DNA of 64,000 bases from Streptomyces sp. SM10 (GCF_002910915.1 NZ_NEUF01000009.1:1-64000); one strand, 5' to 3'. Counted from the first letter of the stretch, positions 9,518-18,845 are shown. A program made the numbers and translations. The notes: generated by a model not told the origin, from the sequence alone.

Positions 9518-9754
9518 TCTTGCACGCGAATCGTGCTGGGACGATAAATCGACCCCAGCTCCGCGGCAACGGGGCACGCCGCCGGTTCTCACCTCCCGCG
9601 GCAGGGCGGTGGCGCGCCTGCAACCGTTGTGCCCAGCTCCCCGCGCGGTAATCCGCCCCCGCACGCCCTCAGGGACTCCGTCCGGCCCGACTGGCCATTC
9701 GGGTCAAGCACCGCCCCGTGGAAAAACCGGTCGGGCGTCGCGCGCGCGGGCCCG

Positions 9755-9760
9755 TACACT
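9755..9760 (+). promoter_or_regulatory. Putative -10 box TACACT of ileS
   Basis: TACACT fits TANNNT and would start transcription about 7 bases downstream, just at the 5' end of the T-box leader. I see no good -35. Bases 9518-9754, between the inverted repeat and this box, hold nothing else I can identify. Confidence 0.4.
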
Positions 9761-9762
9761 GG

Positions 9763-10044
9763 CCGCAGCGAGAGGCGTGGATGGGACGAGTAGCGTCGTA
9801 CGCGGCCAGGAGCGACCCGGGGACGGTGGGAGCCCGGGGGCTGGCGCGACGTGAACATCACCCCGGAGCCGCCGGAAGAAAGCCTTGGACTGTGGGCTCC
9901 CCCACGGTCACAGGGCGACTAGACCCGGCATCGCGACCCCAATGAGGGGGCCACGGGCGCACGCCCGGGGCCAAGGAGGGTGGTACCGCGGGAGCTGATC
10001 CGGCTCTCGTCCCTCCGACGGAAGTGGAAGACGTCCGCCGGAGG
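9763..10044 (+). promoter_or_regulatory. T-box riboswitch controlling ileS translation (isoleucine specifier)
   Basis: Stem I carries the S-turn pair AGTA (9789-9792) and GAA (9853-9855), flanked by GCGTCG/CGACGT pairing, with specifier codon ATC at 9857-9859 (Ile). The T-box core is at 9973-9990, with bulge TGGT (9981-9984) complementary to an ACCA tRNA end whose discriminator base is A. GGAGGG (9975-9980) pairs exactly with CCCTCC (10011-10016). The overlapping CCTCCG (10012-10017) pairs exactly with CGGAGG (10039-10044), which is the ileS Shine-Dalgarno. The two helices exclude each other. Uncharged tRNA-Ile should favour the first helix and free the ribosome binding site. This matches the translational T-boxes known from actinobacterial ileS. 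Confidence 0.92.
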
Positions 10045-10054
10045 AAGCCCGCAC

Positions 10055-13000
10055 ATGACATCGCCGCAGTACCGCCAGGTACCCGCCCAGGTCGACCTGC
10101 CCGCCCTCGAGCACGCCGTGCTCGACTTCTGGCGCGACAACAAGGTCTTCACCAAGAGCCTCGAACAGTCCGAGGGCCACCCCGAGTGGGTCTTCTACGA
10201 GGGTCCGCCGACCGCCAACGGCATGCCCGGGGCCCACCACATCGAGGCCCGCGTCTTCAAGGACGTCTTCCCGCGCTTCCGCACCATGCAGGGCTACCAC
10301 GTCGGCCGTAAGGCCGGCTGGGACTGCCACGGCCTGCCGGTCGAGCTCGCGGTGGAGAAGGAGCTGGGCTTCAACGGCAAGAAGGACATCGAAGCGTACG
10401 GCATCGCCGAGTTCAACGCCAGGTGCCGTGAGTCGGTGACCCGTCACACCGACGCGTTCGCCGAGCTCACGACCCGCATGGGGTACTGGGTCGACCTCGA
10501 CGACGCCTACCGCACGATGGACCCGGAGTACGTCGACTCCGTGTGGTGGTCCCTGAAGGAGATCTTCGACAAGGACCTGCTGGTCCAGGACCACCGCGTC
10601 GCCCCCTGGTGCCCGCGCTGCGGCACCGGCCTCTCGGACCACGAGCTCGCCCAGGGCTACGAGACGGTCGTCGACCCCTCGGTCTTCGTCCGCTTCCCGC
10701 TGACGAGCGGACCGCTGGCCGGCGAGGCCGCGCTGCTCGTCTGGACGACGACGCCCTGGACCCTCGTCTCCAACACCGCCGTCGCCGCGCACCCCGACGT
10801 CACCTACGTCGTCGCGACGGACGGCACGGAGAAGCTGGTCGTGGCACAGCCGCTGGTCGAGAAGGCGCTCGGCGAGGGCTGGGAGCCCACCGGCGAGACC
10901 TTCACCGGCCGCGAGATGGAGCGCTGGACGTACGAACGCCCCTTCCAGCTCGTCGAGTTCCCGAGCGAGGCGCACTTCGTCGTCAACGCCGAGTACGTCA
11001 CGACCGAGGACGGTACGGGCCTGGTCCACCAGTCCCCCGCGTTCGGCGCCGACGATCTCCTGGTCTGCAAGGCGTACGGCCTGCCGGTGGTGAACCCGGT
11101 GCGTCCCGACGGCACCTTCGAGGAGGATCTCCCGCTGGTCGGCGGTGTCTTCTTCAAGAAGGCCGACGAGACGCTCACCGAGGACCTGGCCGCGCGCGGC
11201 AGGCTCTTCCGGCACGTCCCGTACGAGCACAGCTACCCGCACTGCTGGCGCTGCCACACGGCCCTGCTCTACTACGCGCAGCCGTCCTGGTACATCCGCA
11301 CGACGGCGGTCAAGGACCGGCTGCTCCAGGAGAACGAGAAGACCAACTGGTTCCCGGAATCGGTCAAGAACGGCCGCTTCGGCGACTGGCTGAACAACAA
11401 CGTCGACTGGGCCCTGTCCCGCAACCGCTACTGGGGTACCCCGCTGCCCATCTGGCGCTGCGAGGACGACCACCTGACCTGTGTCGGCTCGCGCGCGGAG
11501 CTCTCCGGGCTCACCGGCCGCGACCAGTCGGAGCTGGACCCGCACCGCCCGTTCATCGACGAGATCACGTTCACCTGCTCGCACGAGAACTGCCAGCTGG
11601 AGGCGTACCGCGTCCCGGAGGTCATCGACGCCTGGTACGACTCGGGTTCGATGCCCTTCGCGCAGTGGGGCTACCCGTACAAGAACAAGGAGGTCTTCGA
11701 GAACCGCTACCCGGCGCAGTTCATCTCGGAGGCCATCGACCAGACGCGTGGCTGGTTCTACACGCTCATGGCCATCGGCACCCTCGTCTTCGACAGGTCG
11801 AGTTACGAGAACGTGGTCTGCCTGGGCCACATCCTCGCCGAGGACGGCCGGAAGATGTCCAAGCACCTGGGCAACATCCTCCAGCCGATCCCGCTGATGG
11901 ACCAGCACGGCGCCGACGCCGTCCGCTGGTTCATGGCGGCGGGCGGCTCCCCGTGGGCGGCGCGCCGCGTGGGCCACGGCACGATCCAGGAGGTCGTCCG
12001 CAAGACGCTCCTCACGTACTGGAACACGGTGGCCTTCCAGGCCCTGTACGCCCGTACGTCGAACTGGGCGCCGTCCGCGGCCGATCCGGCCCCGGCCGAC
12101 CGCACGGTCCTGGACCGCTGGCTGCTGAGCGAGCTCGGCACCCTGGTGGAGGAGGTCACCACCGCACTGGAGGGCTACGACACCCAGCGTGCCGGCAAGC
12201 TGCTCTCCGCGTTCGTGGACGACCTGTCCAACTGGTACGTCCGCCGCTCGCGCCGCCGCTTCTGGCAGGGTGACAAGGCGGCCCTGCGCACGCTGCACGA
12301 GGTCGTCGAGGCGGTCACAAGGCTGATGGCCCCGCTGACCCCGTTCATCACCGAGCGGGTCTGGCAGGACCTGATCGTCCCCGTCGCTCCGGACGCTCCG
12401 GAGTCGGTGCACCTGTCGTCCTGGCCGAAGGCGGACCCGGCGTCGATCGACCCGTCGCTCTCCTCGCAGATGGCCCTGGTACGCCGCCTGGTGGAGCTCG
12501 GGCGGGCGACCCGTGCCGAGTCGGGGGTCAAGACCCGGCAGCCGCTGTCGCGCGCCCTGGTCGCGGCCTCGGGCTTCGAGGCGCTCACGCCGGAGCTGCG
12601 GGCGCAGATCACGGAGGAGCTGAACGTCTCGTCCCTGGCGTCGCTCTCCGAGGTCGGGGGCTCGCTGGTCGACACCACGGCCAAGGCGAACTTCCGTGCG
12701 CTGGGCAAGCGGTTCGGCAAGGGCGTCCAGGCGGTCGCCAAGGCCGTCGCGGACGCCGACGCCGCCGCGCTGTCGCTGGCGCTGCGCGAGGGCACGGCCT
12801 CGGTCGAGGTCGACGGTGAGCGGATCGCCCTCGCCCCCGACGAGGTCATCATCACGGAGACCCCGCGCGAGGGCTGGTCGGTGGCGTCCGACTCGGGCGC
12901 GACGGTCGCCCTGGACCTGGAGATCACCCCGGAGCTGCGCGCCGCCGGACTGGCCCGCGACGCGATCCGGCTGATCCAGGAGGCCCGCAAGAACAGCGGC

Positions 13001-13204
13001 CTGGACGTGGCGGACCGGATCGCCGTCCGCTGGACGTCGGCGTCCCCGGAGACGGCCGAGGCCCTGACCGCGCACGCGACGCTGATCGCGGACGAGGTCC
13101 TGGCCCTGGACTACGCGCAGGGTGAGGCGGACGACACGTACGGCGCCCCGTTCGAGGACGAGGGCCTGGCTCTCGTCTTCCGCCTCCGCAAGACGGAGCA
13201 GTAG
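10055..13204 (+). CDS. ileS: Isoleucyl-tRNA synthetase
   Basis: 1049 residues, class I synthetase charging tRNA-Ile. The ATP-site signature is PPTANGMPGAHHIEA, where HHIE takes the place of HIGH; GRKMSKHLGN is the KMSKS loop. Between them lie the CP1 editing domain and the CWRCHTALLYYAQPSWYI segment. The C-terminus lacks the zinc-binding CxxC pairs of typical bacterial IleRS. Together with the length, this fits the eukaryote-like type 2 IleRS common in actinobacteria. ATG 10055 follows CGGAGGAAG; that Shine-Dalgarno is one arm of the T-box sequestor. It is monocistronic, with a terminator 16 bases after the stop. Confidence 0.95.
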   Translation: MTSPQYRQVPAQVDLPALEHAVLDFWRDNKVFTKSLEQSEGHPEWVFYEGPPTANGMPGAHHIEARVFKDVFPRFRTMQGYHVGRKAGWDCHGLPVELAVEKELGFNGKKDIEAYGIAEFNARCRESVTRHTDAFAELTTRMGYWVDLDDAYRTMDPEYVDSVWWSLKEIFDKDLLVQDHRVAPWCPRCGTGLSDHELAQGYETVVDPSVFVRFPLTSGPLAGEAALLVWTTTPWTLVSNTAVAAHPDVTYVVATDGTEKLVVAQPLVEKALGEGWEPTGETFTGREMERWTYERPFQLVEFPSEAHFVVNAEYVTTEDGTGLVHQSPAFGADDLLVCKAYGLPVVNPVRPDGTFEEDLPLVGGVFFKKADETLTEDLAARGRLFRHVPYEHSYPHCWRCHTALLYYAQPSWYIRTTAVKDRLLQENEKTNWFPESVKNGRFGDWLNNNVDWALSRNRYWGTPLPIWRCEDDHLTCVGSRAELSGLTGRDQSELDPHRPFIDEITFTCSHENCQLEAYRVPEVIDAWYDSGSMPFAQWGYPYKNKEVFENRYPAQFISEAIDQTRGWFYTLMAIGTLVFDRSSYENVVCLGHILAEDGRKMSKHLGNILQPIPLMDQHGADAVRWFMAAGGSPWAARRVGHGTIQEVVRKTLLTYWNTVAFQALYARTSNWAPSAADPAPADRTVLDRWLLSELGTLVEEVTTALEGYDTQRAGKLLSAFVDDLSNWYVRRSRRRFWQGDKAALRTLHEVVEAVTRLMAPLTPFITERVWQDLIVPVAPDAPESVHLSSWPKADPASIDPSLSSQMALVRRLVELGRATRAESGVKTRQPLSRALVAASGFEALTPELRAQITEELNVSSLASLSEVGGSLVDTTAKANFRALGKRFGKGVQAVAKAVADADAAALSLALREGTASVEVDGERIALAPDEVIITETPREGWSVASDSGATVALDLEITPELRAAGLARDAIRLIQEARKNSGLDVADRIAVRWTSASPETAEALTAHATLIADEVLALDYAQGEADDTYGAPFEDEGLALVFRLRKTEQ

Positions 13205-13220
13205 CCCGGATCACACCCGA

Positions 13221-13254
13221 AGAGCCCGGCCGGACCTGCCTCCGGCCGGGCTCT
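13221..13254 (+). terminator. Terminator of ileS
   Basis: 14-bp perfect stem, arms 13221-13234 (AGAGCCCGGCCGGA) and 13241-13254, loop CCTGCC. It starts 16 bases after the ileS stop. Confidence 0.8.
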
Positions 13255-13595
13255 TCGCCGTCCGCTCGCCCTTCGGCTCCGCCGACGCCGCTCCCGGCCC
13301 GCACCGGCTCCGCTCCCGGCCCCCTGCTGACTCCGCTCCGAGCCCGCGCCGAGACCACTCCAGACCCCCTTCGAGTCCGCCATCGGCCCCGTCCGAATCC
13401 ACCGTCGGCCCCCGGATGCGGTCTCGCCGGCCCTTCCGGCCTCTCCGGCCGGGCCCGCCGATATCGCTCCCCGAGCCCCTCCGGCGATCGAGGAGCGGGG
13501 TCCGGGGCGGAGCCCCGGTTCCGGGAAGGGGCGGGTAGGGTCACGCCCCGCCGCAGGGGCCCGCCTCACCCCGCTCCGGGCCGGACCCACGCCAA
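13255..13595. other. Non-coding gap between the convergent ileS and divIVA terminators
   Basis: About 340 bases with no plausible gene. The open frames here show no family features and no ribosome binding sites. The first 200 bases are C/T-rich with loosely repeated CTCCG and CGAGTCCG words. The right half contains the hairpin-bearing element described separately. Confidence 0.6.
13492..13545. repeat. Streptomyces-type intergenic hairpin repeat (single copy seen here)
   Basis: The element contains a perfect hairpin, arms 13502-13508 (CCGGGGC) and 13512-13518 around GGA, followed by a TTCCGGGAAGGGGCGGGTAG tail. I recall near-identical words scattered between genes in many Streptomyces chromosomes, often next to terminators. 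The copy number cannot be judged from this window. Confidence 0.45.
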
Positions 13596-13633
13596 AGGGC
13601 CGGGCCCCGGGGAGATCCCCGGGGCCCGGCCCT
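13596..13633 (-). terminator. Terminator of the dcw cluster after divIVA
   Basis: 17-bp perfect stem, arms 13596-13612 and 13617-13633, tetraloop AGAT. It lies 40 bases beyond the divIVA stop on the minus strand and would end the long dcw transcript. It is also read by any ileS read-through. Confidence 0.85.
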
Positions 13634-13673
13634 CTGCCTGCCGACGGCTACGCGCTCAGCGAGCGCGAACCGA

Positions 13674-14873
13674 TCAGTTGTCGTCCTCGTCGATCAGGAA
13701 CCCGCGCATCGGCGACGGCGCCTGCTGCATCGGCTGCGGCGCCTGCGGCCGCACCGGCGCCATCGGCTGCGTCATCGCGGGCGACATCTGCTGCTGGCCG
13801 CCGCCGTACGACGGGCCACCGCCCATCGACTGGTTGCCGCCGCCCATCGACTGGTTGCCGCCGCCCATCTGCTGGTTGCCGTGACCGCCGTGGTTGCCAC
13901 CCATGGTGTGCCCCATCGCACCCGCACCGGCCGGAGCCAGCGAAGGCGACGGCGGCAGCGAGGCGGCGGCGGGGGTCCGCGGCGGAGCCAGCGAGTCGTC
14001 GGCCTGGGTCTCCAGCTGACGCAGCTGGCTCTCCAGGTAGGACTTCAGACGGGTCCGGTACTCGCGCTCGAAGCCACGCAGGTCCTCGACCTTGCGCTCC
14101 AGCGTCGCGCGGGCCGACTCCAGCGAGCCCATCGCCACGCGGTGCTTCTCCTGAGCGTCCCGCTCCAGGGCGTCCGCCTTGGCACGGGCGTCACGCTCGA
14201 GGCCCTCGGCACGGCTGCGCGCCTCACCGACGATCTTGTTGGCCTCGGAACGGGCCTCCGCGATCGCCTGGTCGGCGGTCTGCTGCGCAAGGGAGAGGAC
14301 ACGGGCGGCGCTGTCGCCACCGGGGCCCTGACCGGGCTGCTGCATCTGCTGCTGCTGTTGCTGCATCTGCTGCATCTGCTGCTGCTGCTGCTGCTGCTGG
14401 GGAGCGTGACCGCCCATGGGGCCGCCCATCGGGCCACCCATGGGACCGCCCTGCATCGGGCCGGGGCCGTGCGGGCCCTGCGGACCGGGACCGTGGCCAC
14501 CCTGAGGACCATGGCCGCTGGGACCGGCAGGCAGCTGCGGAGCGCCACCGGGCAGCTGGGGGGGACCCATCTGCGGGGGCTGCTGCTGCTGTACCGGTGG
14601 ACCAGATATGGCGGCGGGCACCGGGGCGCCCGGCCGGTCCTGCTGCTCCGGGGGTTTGCGCATTCCCTGCTGCTGGTTCTGCTGCTGGTTCTGCGCGGCC
14701 GCGCGCGTGGCGGCGGCCAGCTTGGCGCGCAGGTCCTCGTTCTCACGGAGCAGACGGGTCAGCTCCGATTCGACCTCGTCGAGGAAGGCATCGACCTCGT
14801 CCTCGTCATAGCCTTCTCGGAGGCGGACGGTCGTGAACTGCTTGTTCCGCACGTCCTCGGGGGTCAGCGGCAT
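13674..14873 (-). CDS. divIVA: DivIVA/Wag31 polar growth protein
   Basis: 399 residues. The N-terminal lipid-binding DivIVA domain (about 1-60) starts [20 protein letters not shown] and continues into a first coiled coil. A long Gln/Gly/Pro linker (about 60-215) includes an 8-Gln run encoded by eight CAG codons and GGPMGG repeats. A second coiled coil follows (about 215-310), then a Gly/Asn/Gln/Met tail with NQSMGGG repeats and the conserved end [10 protein letters not shown]. DivIVA marks hyphal tips and branch sites and recruits cell-wall synthesis. ATG 14873 has AGAAGAG just upstream. It is the last gene of the dcw cluster. Confidence 0.95.
   Translation of the reverse strand: MPLTPEDVRNKQFTTVRLREGYDEDEVDAFLDEVESELTRLLRENEDLRAKLAAATRAAAQNQQQNQQQGMRKPPEQQDRPGAPVPAAISGPPVQQQQPPQMGPPQLPGGAPQLPAGPSGHGPQGGHGPGPQGPHGPGPMQGGPMGGPMGGPMGGHAPQQQQQQQQMQQMQQQQQQMQQPGQGPGGDSAARVLSLAQQTADQAIAEARSEANKIVGEARSRAEGLERDARAKADALERDAQEKHRVAMGSLESARATLERKVEDLRGFEREYRTRLKSYLESQLRQLETQADDSLAPPRTPAAASLPPSPSLAPAGAGAMGHTMGGNHGGHGNQQMGGGNQSMGGGNQSMGGGPSYGGGQQQMSPAMTQPMAPVRPQAPQPMQQAPSPMRGFLIDEDDN
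13821..13883 (-). repeat. 21-bp tandem repeat inside divIVA
   Basis: Three consecutive 21-base units (13821-13841, 13842-13862, 13863-13883); the first two are identical and the third has diverged. They encode the NQSMGGG-type repeats of the C-terminal tail. A separate run of eight CAG codons (14376-14399) encodes eight glutamines. Both are prone to length change by slippage. Confidence 0.8.
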
Positions 14874-14922
14874 CTCTTCTTCACCTCTACGTAGTCGTCG
14901 GCAGTCGGCAAGACCGTATCGT

Positions 14923-15219
14923 TCACACGCTGCTCGCAAGCTTGCCCACGAGGCTGAGCAGAATGTAGACGATGATCATCAGAACGAAGAAGGACAGGTC
15001 AAGTGCCACGCCCCCGAGACGCAACGGCGGTATGAACCGCCGCAGAAGCTTCAGTGGTGGATCCGTGACAGTGTAAGTGCCCTCGAGAACGACCACCATC
15101 GCCTTGCCTGGCTGCCATGAACGTGCGAACTGGAAGACGTAGTCCATGACCAGCCGGAAGATCAGCACGATGAGGAAACACATCAGCGCGATATAGACCA
15201 CATCCAGTGCGACGCCCAT
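14923..15219 (-). CDS. ylmG: YggT/YlmG-family membrane protein
   Basis: 98 residues with two hydrophobic helices (about 5-25 and 70-92) flanking the conserved [19 protein letters not shown] loop. It belongs to the small YggT family that accompanies SepF in Gram-positive bacteria and cyanobacteria, probably acting at the division site or in membrane organisation; no biochemical activity is established. ATG 15219. It lies between sepF and divIVA in the dcw cluster: 68 bases after sepF and 49 before divIVA. Confidence 0.88.
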   Translation of the reverse strand: MGVALDVVYIALMCFLIVLIFRLVMDYVFQFARSWQPGKAMVVVLEGTYTVTDPPLKLLRRFIPPLRLGGVALDLSFFVLMIIVYILLSLVGKLASSV

Positions 15220-15287
15220 GTTCCGCGCTTCCCTCTCCCCTGGCTCTCGTAGCCCCGGCCTCCCGGCCGGGTTTGTTCCCGGTGTTC

Positions 15288-15899
15288 TCAGCTCTGGTTG
15301 AAGAACCCGCCCTCTGCGATGCGGGCCTTGTCCTCCGCCGTGACATCGACGTTAGCAGGCGACAACAGGAACACCTTCTGCGTCACGCGCTCAATGCTGC
15401 CATGGAGACCGAAGACGAGTCCTGCGGCAAAGTCGACAAGTCGCTTCGCGTCCGTGTCGTCCATCTCCGTGAGATTCATGATCACCGGAGTGCCCTCGCG
15501 GAAGTGTTCCCCGATGGTACGGGCCTCGTTATAGGTCCTGGGGTGCAGCGTGGTGATCCGGTAGGGCTCCCGCTCGGACACGACCTTGGGCATGATCACC
15601 GGTGCGTTCTTCTCCATGTTCGGGCGGTCAGGTGTGATGGATGCCACGGGGGCGATTCGGGCGGGTCGTCCGCTTTCCGCCGGGAGCTGAACCGGTTCTC
15701 TCGGTGCGGGCGGCTGCACCGCTCGTACCGGTTCGTCCCGTTCCCGCTCCACCGGATGCGCGGGCTGATGCCGCCGCCGGTCGCGCTCGGGCTCCGGCTC
15801 GGGTTCGAATTCGTCATCGGGGTCGAACCCCGGACCGTCGTACCCATCGTCCTCCACGAGGCCGAGGTAGACCGCCATCTTGCGCATCGCGCCGGCCAT
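15288..15899 (-). CDS. sepF: Cell division protein SepF
   Basis: 203 residues. The N-terminal amphipathic membrane-targeting segment ([14 protein letters not shown]) is followed by an acidic then Arg/Pro-rich linker (about 18-90) and the SepF core (about 105-195; [50 protein letters not shown]). SepF polymerises and anchors FtsZ to the membrane; this matters in actinobacteria, which lack FtsA. ATG 15899 has GGAG five bases upstream. No ftsA appears in the window, consistent with SepF as the tether. Confidence 0.94.
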   Translation of the reverse strand: MAGAMRKMAVYLGLVEDDGYDGPGFDPDDEFEPEPEPERDRRRHQPAHPVERERDEPVRAVQPPAPREPVQLPAESGRPARIAPVASITPDRPNMEKNAPVIMPKVVSEREPYRITTLHPRTYNEARTIGEHFREGTPVIMNLTEMDDTDAKRLVDFAAGLVFGLHGSIERVTQKVFLLSPANVDVTAEDKARIAEGGFFNQS

Positions 15900-16026
15900 G
15901 CTCCGAGTCCTCCGCTCTGTGGTGGATCGGCATTCGTGTCACCAAGTGCCCGAGATCCACTCCGGCCCGCCCGCGGCAAGCGGGAATGACCATATTTTCT
16001 GCTGTGGTCCGACTTGCTTCGCGACG

Positions 16027-16746
16027 TTACCCGAGCCGGGGTCGGACTCCGAGTACCGCCGTACCGACGCGTACATGTGTCGCTCCGGCCGCAACCGCGT
16101 CCTCGAGATCCGCGCTCATCCCAGCAGAGACCATGTTCGCAGCCGGATGGTTCCCGCGCAGGCGGGATGAGAATTCCATCAGGCGGTCGAAGGCGGCCCG
16201 TTGCCGTCCGGCGTACGGTCCGGCGAGCGGGGCGACGGTCATCAGGCCGTCGAGCCTGAGCCCCTGCGCCGCGTCCACCGACGCGGCCAACTCCTCGATC
16301 GCGTCCGGTGCGACGCCTCCCCGGTCCCCGCGCTCGCCGCTCTCCGCGTCGAGGGCGACCTGGATGAGGCAGCCGAGCTCACGCTCACCCCTGACCGCGG
16401 CCGCCGACAGGGCCGTGACCAGCTTCACCCGGTCCACCGACTGCACCACGTCGGCATAACCGGCCACGGAGCGGACCTTGTTGGTCTGCAACTGTCCGAC
16501 GAAGTGCCAGGTGAGCGACAGGTCCGCACACGCCGTGGCCTTGGGTGCGGCGTCCTGGTCCCGGTTCTCCGCGACGTGGCGCACACCGAGTTCGTGCAGC
16601 ATGCGCACATCGCTCGCGGGGTAGGTCTTGGTGACCACGATGAGGGTCACGTCCTCCCGCTTGCGCCCGGCCGAGACGCAGGCGGAAGCGATCCGCTCCT
16701 CCACCTGTGCCAGGTTCGCCGCGAGTTGAGTCCTGCGATCCGTCAT
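16027..16746 (-). CDS. yggS: PLP-binding homeostasis protein (YggS/YlmE family)
   Basis: 239 residues, a single alanine-racemase-like TIM barrel without a second domain. The pyridoxal-phosphate lysine is K40 in VVTKTYPASD, and VSAGMSADLEDAVAAG near the C-terminus binds the phosphate. The family buffers PLP and affects amino-acid metabolism; it is not itself a racemase. In most relatives the segment after VRHVAEN reads GENRVQE; here it is ENRDQDA, a small change. ATG 16746 lies 6 bases after the pgeF stop, so it is co-transcribed. Confidence 0.9.
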   Translation of the reverse strand: MTDRRTQLAANLAQVEERIASACVSAGRKREDVTLIVVTKTYPASDVRMLHELGVRHVAENRDQDAAPKATACADLSLTWHFVGQLQTNKVRSVAGYADVVQSVDRVKLVTALSAAAVRGERELGCLIQVALDAESGERGDRGGVAPDAIEELAASVDAAQGLRLDGLMTVAPLAGPYAGRQRAAFDRLMEFSSRLRGNHPAANMVSAGMSADLEDAVAAGATHVRVGTAVLGVRPRLG

Positions 16747-16752
16747 GCCCTA

Positions 16753-17514
16753 TCAGTCCAACCAGACATATCCGGCGAGCCGACCCGTGGTGCGGTCGCG
16801 GCGGTACGAGAAGTGGTCGCCCGATTCCAGCGTGCAGTACGGCGAGCTGTGCCGGTCGGCGACGCCGAGCTCGTCGAGCTGGGCGTGGACGCCGGCCGTG
16901 ACGTCCACCGCTGGTGTCCCCCAGCTCGTCTCCGACCACGAGGCCGGGACGACGCCGGCGACCTCGGCGCGCATCTGCTCCGGAACCTCGTAGCACCGCC
17001 CGCAGACGGCGGGTCCGGTGTGCGCGACGATCCGGGACGGTTCGGCGCCCAGCGTGATCATGGCCTCGACCGTCGCGGGGACGACCCCCGCGACCAGACC
17101 GGGCCGCCCGGCGTGGGCGGCCGCGATCACACCGGCCACGGGATCGGCGAGCAGTACGGGCGTGCAGTCCGCGGTGAGGACCGCGAGCGGGAGTTCCCGC
17201 CTCGTCGTCACGACGGCGTCCACCGCGGGAATGCCCGAGGTGTCGGGGGCGTCACCCCAGGGACCGTCGACCACGGCGACGTCACGCCCGTGCACCTGGT
17301 TCATCCAGACCACGCGGGCCGGGTCGAGACCGAGGGAACGGGCCGCTCGGGCGCGGTTCGTGCCGACGGCGGCGGAGTCGTCGCCGACCGCGCCGCCGAG
17401 GTTGAGCTCCTCGTACGGAACGGCGCTCACTCCGCCCCACCTGTCGGTGAAGGCGAAATGGGCGCCGCCCGCCGAAGACTCCGCGGCTTTCACCGCGTGC
17501 TGCGGATCTATCAC
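16753..17514 (-). CDS. pgeF: Peptidoglycan editing factor / multicopper-oxidase-fold protein (YfiH, YlmD)
   Basis: 253 residues, DUF152 family. Conserved metal and active-site blocks are [37 protein letters not shown] and [11 protein letters not shown]. In E. coli the family removes mis-incorporated L-Ser from UDP-MurNAc; other members act on purine nucleosides. HAGRPGL differs from the common HAGWRG motif but keeps the metal-binding His. GTG 17514 overlaps the ftsZ stop by four bases (GTGA), so translation is coupled to ftsZ. Confidence 0.88.
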   Translation of the reverse strand: MIDPQHAVKAAESSAGGAHFAFTDRWGGVSAVPYEELNLGGAVGDDSAAVGTNRARAARSLGLDPARVVWMNQVHGRDVAVVDGPWGDAPDTSGIPAVDAVVTTRRELPLAVLTADCTPVLLADPVAGVIAAAHAGRPGLVAGVVPATVEAMITLGAEPSRIVAHTGPAVCGRCYEVPEQMRAEVAGVVPASWSETSWGTPAVDVTAGVHAQLDELGVADRHSSPYCTLESGDHFSYRRDRTTGRLAGYVWLD

Positions 17515-18725
17515 TTCAAGAAGTCCGGTACGTCCAGCTCTTCGGCCTGGTTGTCCTGGTAGGGACGGGCCGTCGGGACGTGCGGCGGGGAGACGGGCGG
17601 AGCCAAGGTCTCGTTCACCACGGGCACCGGCTCGGCCGGCGTCTGGGGCTCCTCGCGCGGGGGCACGGAGCCCAGTCCACCGGTCTGGCGCGCCGGCTCG
17701 GATGTCCGGGCCGGCGGAGCCGGCTCCTCGCGCTTACCGGCGCTCGACCCGAGGACGGTCTCCCTGCGGGCCGGCGGCTGTCCGCCGTCGAAGCCCGCGG
17801 CGATGACGGTGACCCGCACCTCGTCGCCCAGGGCGTCGTCGATGACCGCGCCGAAGATGATGTTCGCCTCCGGGTGAGCCGCCTCGCTCACCAGCTGCGC
17901 GGCCTCGTTGATCTCGAAGAGACCGAGGTCGCTGCCGCCGGAGATGGAGAGCAGGACACCGCGGGCGCCGTCGATGGACGCCTCCAGGAGCGGCGAGGAG
18001 ATCGCCATCTCCGCGGCTGCCACCGCGCGGTCGTCGCCGCGGGCGGACCCGATACCCATGAGCGCCGATCCGGCCTCGGACATGACCGACTTGACGTCGG
18101 CGAAGTCGAGGTTGATCAGACCCGGGGTGGTGATGAGGTCGGTGATGCCCTGGACACCCGAGAGCAGCACCTGGTCGGCCGACTTGAACGCGTCGAGCAC
18201 GCTGACCTGGCGGTCCGAGATGGACAGCAGCCGGTCGTTGGGGATGACGATGAGGGTGTCGACCTCTTCGCGGAGCTCGGCGATGCCGTCCTCCGCCTGG
18301 TTCGCGCGACGCCGGCCCTCGAAGGTGAACGGCCGGGTGACCACACCGATCGTCAGGGCGCCCAGCGAGCGTGCGATGTTGGCGACGACAGGTGCGCCGC
18401 CGGTGCCGGTGCCGCCGCCCTCTCCGGCGGTGACGAAGACCATGTCGGCCCCCTTGAGGACCTCCTCGATCTCCTCACGGTGGTCCTCTGCCGCCTTACG
18501 ACCGACGGCCGGGTTCGCCCCGGCGCCGAGGCCGCGGGTGAGTTCACGGCCGACGTCGAGCTTGACGTCGGCGTCGCTCATCAACAGTGCTTGCGCATCG
18601 GTGTTGATGGCGATGAACTCGACGCCCTTGAGACCGACCTCGATCATTCGGTTGATGGCATTGACACCACCGCCGCCGACACCGATGACCTTGATGACTG
18701 CGAGGTAGTTCTGCGGTGCTGCCAC
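17511..18725 (-). CDS. ftsZ: Cell division GTPase FtsZ
   Basis: 404 residues. It forms the Z-ring and the sporulation septal ladders. The tubulin signature GGGTGTG is in [17 protein letters not shown]; the T7 synergy region [11 protein letters not shown] follows, and the GTPase core ends near residue 315. The variable Pro/Glu-rich linker of about 75 residues leads to the C-terminal interaction peptide [11 protein letters not shown], which binds SepF. The start is GTG 18725 ([10 protein letters not shown], the usual streptomycete N-terminus) with GAGAGG upstream. A leader of more than 150 bases with its own promoter allows expression apart from the upstream dcw genes. Confidence 0.97.
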   Translation of the reverse strand: MAAPQNYLAVIKVIGVGGGGVNAINRMIEVGLKGVEFIAINTDAQALLMSDADVKLDVGRELTRGLGAGANPAVGRKAAEDHREEIEEVLKGADMVFVTAGEGGGTGTGGAPVVANIARSLGALTIGVVTRPFTFEGRRRANQAEDGIAELREEVDTLIVIPNDRLLSISDRQVSVLDAFKSADQVLLSGVQGITDLITTPGLINLDFADVKSVMSEAGSALMGIGSARGDDRAVAAAEMAISSPLLEASIDGARGVLLSISGGSDLGLFEINEAAQLVSEAAHPEANIIFGAVIDDALGDEVRVTVIAAGFDGGQPPARRETVLGSSAGKREEPAPPARTSEPARQTGGLGSVPPREEPQTPAEPVPVVNETLAPPVSPPHVPTARPYQDNQAEELDVPDFLK

Positions 18726-18820
18726 GTCGAAGGCCTCTCGCCTCGAGTTACGTGTCGTCGCTTCGCGGTAGTCCCGCCGCGACGACGGATGCCGATTGGG
18801 TCGGTCCGAACGCCGACCCA

Positions 18821-18845
18821 AACCCTAACGCTGAAGTTTAGGGTT
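18821..18845 (-). promoter_or_regulatory. 8-bp inverted repeat in the ftsZ leader
   Basis: AACCCTAA (18821-18828) and TTAGGGTT (18838-18845) are exact reverse complements around nine bases. The repeat lies downstream of the proposed ftsZ promoter, 96 bases before the start codon. It may form a hairpin in the 5' leader or be a protein site. Its AT content contrasts with the surroundings. Confidence 0.4.

Noticed and set aside
9908..13075. 1055-codon open frame antisense to ileS, and similar long antisense frames opposite phoD, antiporter, ftsI, DAHP synthase and others
   Set aside because: These arise because GC-rich codon bias removes stops from opposite frames. Their products are Arg/Gly/Pro/Val-rich without family motifs, and the sense strand encodes well-known proteins.
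13260..13590. Frames of 138-206 codons between ileS and divIVA
   Set aside because: Products are Arg/Pro/Ser-rich with no ribosome binding site or known motif, and they run over two terminators and an intergenic hairpin repeat.
14833..15120. 95-codon plus-strand frame over the divIVA/yggT junction
   Set aside because: It is antisense to yggT and the divIVA start, with no Shine-Dalgarno or family resemblance.
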